Shown one piece after another: positions 1 through 9,400 of a stretch of DNA of 64,000 bases. A program made the translations under genes and the position numbers. Within the stretch, counting starts at the first letter, position 1. Each line of letters opens with the position of its first letter. Under the pieces are notes generated by a model, which was given only the letters and a program-made list of their open reading frames with translations, did not search any database and was not told the origin of the DNA. The DNA comes from Liolophura sinensis (Eukaryota; Mollusca; Polyplacophora; Chitonida; Chitonidae), in contig NC_088298.1 in the NCBI RefSeq assembly GCF_032854445.1, forward strand, positions 19,549,976 through 19,613,975, read 5' to 3'.

Positions 1-918
1 ATGACCATTCTTCGCTGGGACTCGTATAGTCATGGATTGCTTGCACTGACTTCTAAAAGAAGCATCATAAAATTTCGGAAAACAGTCGATTACTAACCTC
101 CCCGGCTTGTCCAGTTACTCCTTTACAATGCTTAGCGACCCAAAACACCTGAGTGTTAAAATCCCGAGCTGTCGATCATCCTAAACGACACGGAGGTTCT
201 AAGTGCGGATAGGAAAATACCCAGCGTTTTGGGAACGGTCTTAGATCTTGTATCGCTACAACCTACAACACGTGATTCGGTGTTTGCCCAGCCACTCTGC
301 ACCCCCCCCCCCCCCTCCTTCCCCCCGTAACACTGATATCCATCGTATCAGTGATCAAATTAGCGTTTAATAACCATGAATCAGTGTATATATTCTAATT
401 CCCCAACCTTTTCGCATATGAAAGAGCAACCCAACAATGCAATTTATGCACATTGGTTGGATTGGTCAATTTCAGGGTTTCAAAAAGTGTAATTTTATCA
501 GTCTACTAAGATTAATGCCTTCTGAATATGCTTGATTAAACACCTTAAAACATGAGAAAATGTCCAAGAATTTCGTACAGTAGTACGGTTATGTCTCACC
601 TGAAGATAAATGCATTATCAGGCAACATGACAAAAACAACAAATTTCTCCGAAGTCTTATCTCACAGGTACAAATTGCTATGTGCCGATGGGTCAGTCTT
701 GAATGCATGTTACAACGTTGCAGTCTGCTAACGCCATACCAATTCTACCTGTTCCTTTCGTGGTGCCAGTGTCCGACACATATAGGTCCTTCAACACACG
801 CACACACGCACACAAACACAAAAACGCGTTTATCAAAATAACACTTTCGTACAATAAAATGCACTTTGCTAAGAATACACGTTAAATTACTTTTACCCTC
901 TCAGTTCTTCTTTTCCAG
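1..918. other. Intronic or upstream DNA, no exon recognised
   Basis: This stretch precedes the first recognisable monooxygenase exon and ends in an acceptor (TTCTTTTCCAG, ending at 918). I looked for the missing signal peptide and the start of the DOMON domain and found neither. A poly-C tract lies at about 301-315. The only open frame (703-885) is low-complexity and has no family features. It is probably the intron upstream of the first visible exon. Confidence 0.5.
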
Positions 919-1065
919 GACCGTCATGCTGTGGGCATGAAGGAACCGTTACTCGACAAGAGCCAGGACTGGCAGCCAGAGAGCGGAAGTCAGAACGACA
1001 CCCACACTATACTCCGCTTCTGGCGGAAGCTAGACACCTGCGACGACAACGACAGACGCATCACG
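919..1065 (+). CDS. MOXD1: MOXD1-like exon 1 in window (end of DOMON domain)
   Basis: This exon has 49 codons, phase 0 at both ends. It begins DRHAVGMKEPLLDK, contains a QDW motif and THTILRFWRKLDTCD, and ends at ACG|gtaagt. The order D-R-H-A ... QDW ... H-T-I-x-x-F ... L-x-T-C-D is that of the DOMON domain of MOXD1 proteins. The last bases of the exon are the founder of the minisatellite that follows. Confidence 0.92.
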
Positions 1066-3374
1066 GTAAGTGATCACCAGTGAGTCGCGTGATGACAACG
1101 ACAGACCCATCACGATAAGTAATCACCTGTGAGTCCCGTGATGACAACGACAGACCCTTCACGATAAGTAATCACCTTCGAGTCACGTCATGACGATAGA
1201 CCCGTCACGGTAAGTAATCACCACTGAGTCACGTGACGAAAACAACCGATTCATCACAGTAAGTAATCACCTGTGCGTCACATGACGACAACGACAGACC
1301 CGTCACGGTGAGTAATCACCTGTGAGTCACATGATGACGACAGATCCGCCAAGGTAAGTAATCACCTGTGAGTCGCATGATGACGACAGATCCGCCAAGG
1401 TAAGTAATCACCTGTGAGTCACAAGACGACGACAGGCCCGTCACGGTAAGCCTCAGATGCTGCAAAGTCTCACATAAATGTGCGAAATTTGCTGACTTGT
1501 GCGTGACTTATCATGGTTGCAATGTTTTAACAAGGATAGAGAGTCACATGGGTTTGTCTGTCCAGTATCGCAGAAATGCTCTTATGCGCTATAGAAACAT
1601 TTCCATTGTCAGGATATTAATATTAGCTATTGATTACGTTGCCATCTGATTAAAATGACCAAAGCTAATGTGTGTTGTCTAATCTATATATGGCCTATAC
1701 AGTAATTGTAGACTAGCGGTGTCAAATTTGATTGAAACCACGTCATTGCGGCATCACATTTGTTTTTAATCGGTGCCAATACGTGGGAAGTATCTTGACG
1801 ACCGCGTAAAACTTCAATCAATCAAATAAATTAATAAATTTCATGGGTGCCTAGGGATTTATCCAATATTTCATCCCTTCTCTCATCTAGACCGACACTG
1901 CGCGCGTGATTTGGGCTTACCATGACAACGACTGGGGCTCTGACGTCACCGGAAGTGTGAGGTATCATGGGAGTAGAAGAGGCTCAAAAAGTGTCCTTCT
2001 TCTGAACCCGCAAAAAGTTCTACCGAAGATGCCCAATGATGTCGTCACCGTAGATTTCATCAACGACAAGGTAAAAGAATGGTTTAAATAGTAAGCGATG
2101 TAACCAAATCACAGTTTTGGCTGTCAACCGGTAAAACAATATCCACGGTCAAATTTCCAAATAATAGTTTCAATAATAAAATGAGCATCATTATCTCTAA
2201 CAAATACTTGAACAATTTTATAAACATATATAATTTTTACAGGACGATAATTACCTGGAAGTAGAAGTAGTCTTATTTTTCTTAAAGAGAATTAATTAAA
2301 GACATTCAAATATTTGAATACTTAGGTGAGCATTATGTACCATTCTGACAGTGTTGAAACGTCAGCAGTTTTTCTTTTCTATATACCAAAGTACGTATTT
2401 ATTTAAGATAATTTACGTAACGTGCTCAACACGTTTTGTCAATAATCAGAAAAAGGTAATAAAATTCCACGTTACGTCATAGACATTCCATGTGACGTCA
2501 GAGCCATTCCATGTGACGTCATGGACATTACCTCTGGAGTCATGGATACCATAACATATGAACGTGGCCGATAAAGGTTCACCTTAAAACATGACATGAT
2601 CGATCGTTCTGCTCTTTACCTCTACCTCTACCACGAAGGTAAAAGTTCCCGCCGAGGACACGGTTTACTGGTGTCAGGCGTACTCCATGCACATGTACCG
2701 CGAGAAACACCACGTGATCAAGGTACGTCTGATTCATCTACGGGCAGGCCCATTTCTCTTTGGTAGGGGGGGGGGGAGTTATTGTTACGGTATTCACCTG
2801 CTTTAAGCTTGAGGCGCTGAAGCATCTGTCTCACTTAAGCAAATGGCGCTGGAGCACCCGCCTTTTGTTTATCATTGTATAAAACGGCCACAAATTCATT
2901 CGTTCTAGATGACCTGGCAAAAATACGTTAGTTCTCCATTTACGATGAAAATCACATACGTTTAATTCGGTCCAAAATGTCACCATAGATCTTTCATTTA
3001 AATTTAAAGCTTAAAAAACCAAAACAAACAAAGAAACAACTGTCATCTCGCTTAGGAAAGGTTCAGAATGACTTTTTAGGTAACTTACATGTCATCTGAT
3101 CGTTTAAAATCCTACAACCAATCAACCAATCAAACAACTATGCATGTATACAGTCAATCCGCCAATAAAGCTTGATTTTTTCCAGGTCGAGCCAATCATT
3201 CAGCCCGGAAACGAGCAGCTGGTGCATCACATAGTGCTGTACGCATGTCCCATAGGAACAGCCAATGAAACGGCCGGACAAGGGGGTCCATGCTGGGCGA
3301 ACTTCATGCCCCCGGCATGGAGAGGCTGTGTCTCCACTATCTTCGCGTGGGCAGTCGGGGCTGGGGTAAGATGA

Positions 3375-3457
<83 letters not shown>

Positions 3458-6400
3458 GGTTTGCGTTTTTGGCTCCATTCCTAAGAACGATGTAACAAAA
3501 TTATTTCACAAGCAGTTTCCTAATTTCTGGTGTTTGCTTATGATTTAATGATTCAAAAATATATTATATAGACTTGCACAGGCGAGTTATTTTTTTTATC
3601 TTGACCACAAAAAAAAGTTTCCAACGACCAGAAAGTTGGTAAATATCCCAGAAAATATTAATACGATTTTATATTTATCATTCGCATCACGTCATTTCAA
3701 AATGTAATGGTTTATCTCTGGTTCGTCTGATTTGTTTTAACCAAGTCTGCAGTACTTTTCATTTGAAGTCTGATATTGTCATTGCTTGAATCAAACGTTT
3801 TTACTTGAAATGAGAATGTTGGCATGGTAATGTCATAACCACGACCTGTTGAGTTTGTAAACATCAAAGTGTTGCAGATTACGTGGACTTTTATTCCTGT
3901 ACATCTAAATTGGATGTAACGTGATTATACCATTTCAACGCACCGTGCAAATGTGACGATATCACTTTAGCTCAGTTAACTTTGAACAAACATTTGTTAT
4001 TGTTCATCAATACATGACAAAAACGTGTTTTCTGTTCCAAGAATCCGAGTTTATTAGTACGCATCTCAAAATAACTCGGATTTATAAAGTTATGCACTTC
4101 CTGTAATAAAGGGAAATTTTTTGATGCAAAAATTTAGATGCAACTGGTTCATGGGTCACGACAACATTATGTGAAAACCACGTTTTGCCAACAGTCTTGA
4201 GTATGGCCGACGTGTGGCTTACATGGTATGATTCAACGATTACGGCTTAGTACCACTTCGTCATTGAACGTTTCCATCATTTCTATACAATTGTTAATAA
4301 ACTGTAACTTTATCTCATCCCCTGACAGCCATTATACCTCCCAGAGCACGTGGGTTACCCCTGGGGTTACGAAGACGACCCCAAACTTATTTTATTGCAG
4401 ACGCATTTTGATAACCCAGGAAAACGCAATGGTAAGAGAAATATGTATCTTGCACGCACTGTTTCAGAGTTCTATTTGGGACTCATACAATTTGAAGAAA
4501 ACAGGGAGACAAAAAACAAAACTCAACAAAAATGAAAAAAAACTCCATAAAATTACAGAATTTTTTTAATTTTATTTTTCAGACACAAAATTAGATACTA
4601 TTAAAATTAAGAATTCTTAAGGATGCTCTTCTGACAGTATATCCATCTTCATCAACAACCGCTTGGTCCTTCTTCAGTGAGGTAGCACGTGCAGACATTG
4701 TCCTTGGTCAGTGAAGTGGCATGTGCAGACATTGTCCTTGGTCAATGAAGTAGTATGTGCAGATATTGCCTTGGTCAGTGAGGTGACATGTGCAGACACT
4801 GTCCTTGGTCAGTGAGGCAGCATGTGCAGACATTGTCCTTGGTCAATGAAGTAGTATGTGCATATATTGCTTTGGTCAGTGAAGTGGTAGGCCTATGTGC
4901 GGACATTGCCCATGGTCAGTGAGGTAGCATGTGCAGACAATGTCCTTGGTCAGTGAAGTGGTTTGTGCAGATATTGCCCTTGGTCAGTGAGGTGACATGT
5001 GCAGACATTGCCCTTGGTCAGTGAGGTATCATATGCAGACGTTGCCATTGGTCCGTGAGGTGACATGTGCAGACATTGTCCTTGGTCAGTGAAGTGGCAT
5101 GTGCGGACATTGTCCTTGCTCAGTGAGGTAGTGCAGACATTGCCTTTGGTCAGTGAGGTATCATATGCAGACACTGCCAATGTACAGTAAGGTAGTGCGT
5201 GTAAGCATTGCCCTTGGTCAGTGAGGTATCATATGCAGACATTGCCATTGGTCAGTGAGGTAACCTGTGCAGACATTGCCCTTGATCAGTGAAGTGGCAT
5301 GTGCGGACATTGTTCTTGCTCAGTGAGGTAGTGCAGACATTGCCCTTGGTCAGTGAGGTATCATATGCAAACACTGCCATTGGTCAGTGAGGTGTCATAT
5401 GCAGACATTGCCCTTGGTCAGTGAGGTGACATGTGCAGACGTTGCCCTTGGTCAGTGAGGTGGCATGTGCAGACATTGCCATTGGTTAGTGAGATGGCAT
5501 GTGCAGACCTTGCCCTTGGTTATTGAGGTCTCGTTCGGCCATTTCCCATGTTGATGAATATGATAATAGTTCTAGCAAATGAATAGTGTTGTTGTTGTTG
5601 TCCAGATTGGGTGGATTCCTCGGGATTACGACTTACCCTCACCCAGCAGCTCCGGCAGTACGATGCCGGCTCCGTGTCCGTCGGGGTCACCGTTTGGAAG
5701 ACACACATAATCCCACCCCACGCCGAGCACTTCACGACAGCTGGTCACTGCGTGCCCGACTGCATTACACAGGTAATAATGACACACGTACACAGGCAAT
5801 GATGACATACAACACAAGGTTATCATGACATACGTTACACAGGTAATGATGGCGCACATTACGTCGTCATTATGCTCTCCCCGCAGCCAATATGCCTCCA
5901 ACAACTAGGTCGCAGGTTCGTATCCAGCTGTCCCTTTGTCGGGTTCTTTGTCAGGTACCTCGTGGAAGGCGGTGTATGGTTTACCCTGCTCGGTTTGATA
6001 GATCCATGAAACTTACTGCCTTTAAGAATGGGGCAATTTTGAGCACAGCGTTAAATATCAACATTTCTTGGTTTAGGATTTTTGTTGATTAAATGTAAGC
6101 TGATTTTGAACAGAAAAAGAAATGCCCTGACGATTTTCACTTGTGTGTACGCAGAGCATGGGGAATGTGTCCGAAATCAATTTGTTCGCATCCTTCCCGC
6201 ATGCGCATCTCATCGGTACCGGTGTGCGCTTTCGTCACTTCCGGGGAGGTAAAGAACTAAGACCGATAACCGTGGACGACAATTACGATTTCAACTACCA
6301 GGAAACCAGGCTTTTGGAAGAAGAGGTCAAAGTTCTACCGGTAGGTCAAAGTTCAACCAGTAGGTCGAAGTTCAACCAGTAGTTCAAAATTCAACTGGTA

Positions 6401-9400
6401 GAGCAAAAGATCAGCTGATACGTCAAATTTCAATCGGAAGGTCAACACCCAACCGGTACATCAAGGTTCAACGGGTAGTCTGGCGATCAACAAAAATGTT
6501 TTAGTTGAACTGTGAATGACTATCCTTTATACAGAATTCCATGTCCCAAACGATCAGACCCGACATTGCTTGTAGGTGTTATAGTTCCTAGTAAATAGAT
6601 TGAAGTCTCAGCTGTTGTGACTCTTGCCAGTTTGCATTACAGTTCATACCGACCTACTGGTCAAATTAAGTTTCGGAAGGCCAATACTCAACCGGTAGAT
6701 CAAGGTTCAACGGGTAGCCTGGCGATCAATAAGAATGCTAAAGTTCAGCGAGTAGGCCGTTCTGTCGTCTGGCAAAAAATAACAGGGCAATAAAGTGAAG
6801 AAGAAAGGATACTAGTTTTACTATATTAGAAAAGTGATATATGTTATGTGTACAAGGGGTGTATTAATTTATTGATATTTTAAAGCAGTTTCGGTTCAAT
6901 TTCAAAAGTAAAGTCCATGTCACAATTCGGAATACAACAAACGAAATGAACGCTTGAACCTAAAGATTTGAATTTGTTCAAAGCGCGATGATTTTTTTGA
7001 AGTTGAACTAATCCTAAGGAACCAGATTTCTGAACCAACTGAGACCGGAGAATGCTGTGTATTTTTACTGGAGAGTTTTTTTTTCAGGGCGACCATCTGG
7101 TGACGGAATGTACGTACAACACGATGAAGAAAACCAATGTGACCTTCGTGAGTATGAATGGACAAAGGTCAAATATAAGACCTCTCTTGTATAAAAGAAA
7201 AACAAGAAGTAGGCGCTCCCTTCATGAATAAATGCTGTTAAATTTAATTAAATAACAACTGGCTTCCATCTTCATAAAACGCATCAACCAATACAGGGAT
7301 GAATTTATAAAGAAAAAGACACGAACGCAGATGTATACTTTCTTGCATGTTAAAATCGTTAACCAATGAATAGCCTTGTAGTATGATACAAATACCCAAT
7401 CCATATGCCCATCCAATCTGTCCTTTCATAATTGCTACCAGGGAGGGGAGAGCACCAATGAGGAGATGTGTCTCACGTTCGCTATGTACTACCCCAGAAC
7501 GGGGCTCGTGAACTGTCATAGCCTGGTAAATCCAGAGAGTCTGATCAACTTCGCCAACCTCACCATTTTGTAAGTCTGTGTGCATGGATCCCATGCGAGA
7601 AAGCAATTTTTCACCTCAGTTAATTTAAAATGGTCCAAAAATGTTCAAAGTACTTGTTAAAATTCCTCTAAAGATTGTTCCCAATTTTAAATCTTGGAAT
7701 TTTACGTTTAGACTTCAAGTCAAGACTGCATGGCTTTGTGGAATTGATCCCTAGAGTCGGCATTAAGGGGAGCTTTTAGGATTTCATTTAGTTCCGATTT
7801 TGACTTTGAATTCAGGATGCGATTTAAACGCTAATTTTTTGGACCCAGACAGTTTAATTTTGAAGACGTACCGTCTTATGATAAAGCTGTCCAAAGGTTT
7901 AAGCTACTAATTTATTTATTTCACTGGAGTTTGACGCCCTGCTCAGTGATTTTTCAATTTTTTTTTTCAGGCTGCACATATTTATGCATATAAAAAAGGA
8001 TATAGACAGATAGAGTGTAGCTCAGCCACTATAAGGAAATTTTGGCTCACCCCAGTCAAAAATCATTGCCCATAGTGTTAGATTTAAAACTGAGTTCATT
8101 CTTTTACTGGCTCTGTGAGATTATAAAATGTGCCTTTCAGTCAAAAATCATTGCCCATAGTGTTAGATTTAAAACTGAGTTCATTCTTTTACTGGCTCTG
8201 TGAGATTATAAAATGTGCCTGTCAATAAAACTGGTAAAATATATCATGCCAAAACAGGTTCGTAATTTATGAAGCACTAGTAGTTTTTAAAAACCAAAAG
8301 TGCTTTCAACCAGTCTGTCGAAGGAAAGAAATGTGAGTGTGGGTGGGTGGGTGTCGGAAGTGATTTGTTGGGTGGTTACAAGAAAAGCCCACATGATCGA
8401 GCGTTCTAAATTATCCAGAGTTAGGAGTACACAGTCAGTATTATGTAAAGAAAGAAACCGTGAGATCAAATTTCTGAATTACTTAATACCACGATATTTC
8501 GGTAAATATTAATGTCGTGATATGTTTATATTTTGCTTTTCTTTAAGCCCAAACTACACGGTTAATCTACCGTTGTCTAAGCGAGGTCGTGGAGTATTTG
8601 ATGTCTTGGCCAATGATTTAGACTGGAAAGACAAAGCTATGACAGATCGGGCACAGGAATTGGCGAACAACAACACTGTAGTGGCAATGTGCTTCAGTGA
8701 CAAAGTCTTCCCGGTGAGTACACAACAGTGATAACGTGTTTCAGTGACAAAGTGTTCTCGGTGGGTACACAACACTGTAGTGGCAATGTTCTTCAGTGAC
8801 AAAGTCTTCCCGGTGAGTACACTACACTGTAGTGATTACGTGTTTCAGTGACAAAGTGTTCTCGGTGGGTACACAACACTGTAGTGGCAATGTGCTTCAG
8901 TGACAAAGTCTTCCCGGTGAGTACACAACAGTGATAACGTGTTTCAGTGACAAAGTGTTCTCGGTGGGTACACAACACTGTGGTGGCAATGTGCTTCAGT
9001 GACAAAGTCTTCCCGGTGAGTACAAAACAATGTAGTGATTACGTGTTTCAGTGACAAAGTGTTCTCGGTGGGTACACAACACTGTAGTGGCAATGTATTT
9101 TCAGTAACATAGTCTTCCCAGTGAGTACACAACACTGTAGTGGTCACGTGCTTCAGTGACAATGACTTCTGGATCAGTACACAACACTGTAGTGGTCACG
9201 TAATTCGGTGACAAAGTTTTAAAAGAAATGCTATGCGTTAAATTTGCTTAAAGGAGTAGGACACATTAAAATGATGCTGAAATCCGATGAAAAAGCGTCC
9301 AAACTTATTTGCAAACATGATCTTTATTAATATTTTCTCATTTTTTTTCAGCAGAAAAGGCTATTTGAAAATATTTATGTATGGTGGGTAATTTGGTATT

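Noticed and set aside
1-918. Upstream exon with signal peptide and start of the DOMON domain
   Set aside because: I translated the plausible segments and found no match to the expected domain start or a signal peptide followed by a GT donor.
3374-3455. Long frames such as YIYIYI, and CVCVCV or HTHTHT at 31409, 35533, 39543, 43675 and 47689
   Set aside because: They are translations of AT, GT or AC microsatellites and exist only because dinucleotide repeats lack stop codons in some frames.
4661-5540. The 34-bp minisatellite as a further exon-end-derived array
   Set aside because: Its unit shows no similarity to the end of exon 5 (AACGCAATG|gtaag) or the start of exon 6, and it begins over 200 bases from the donor.
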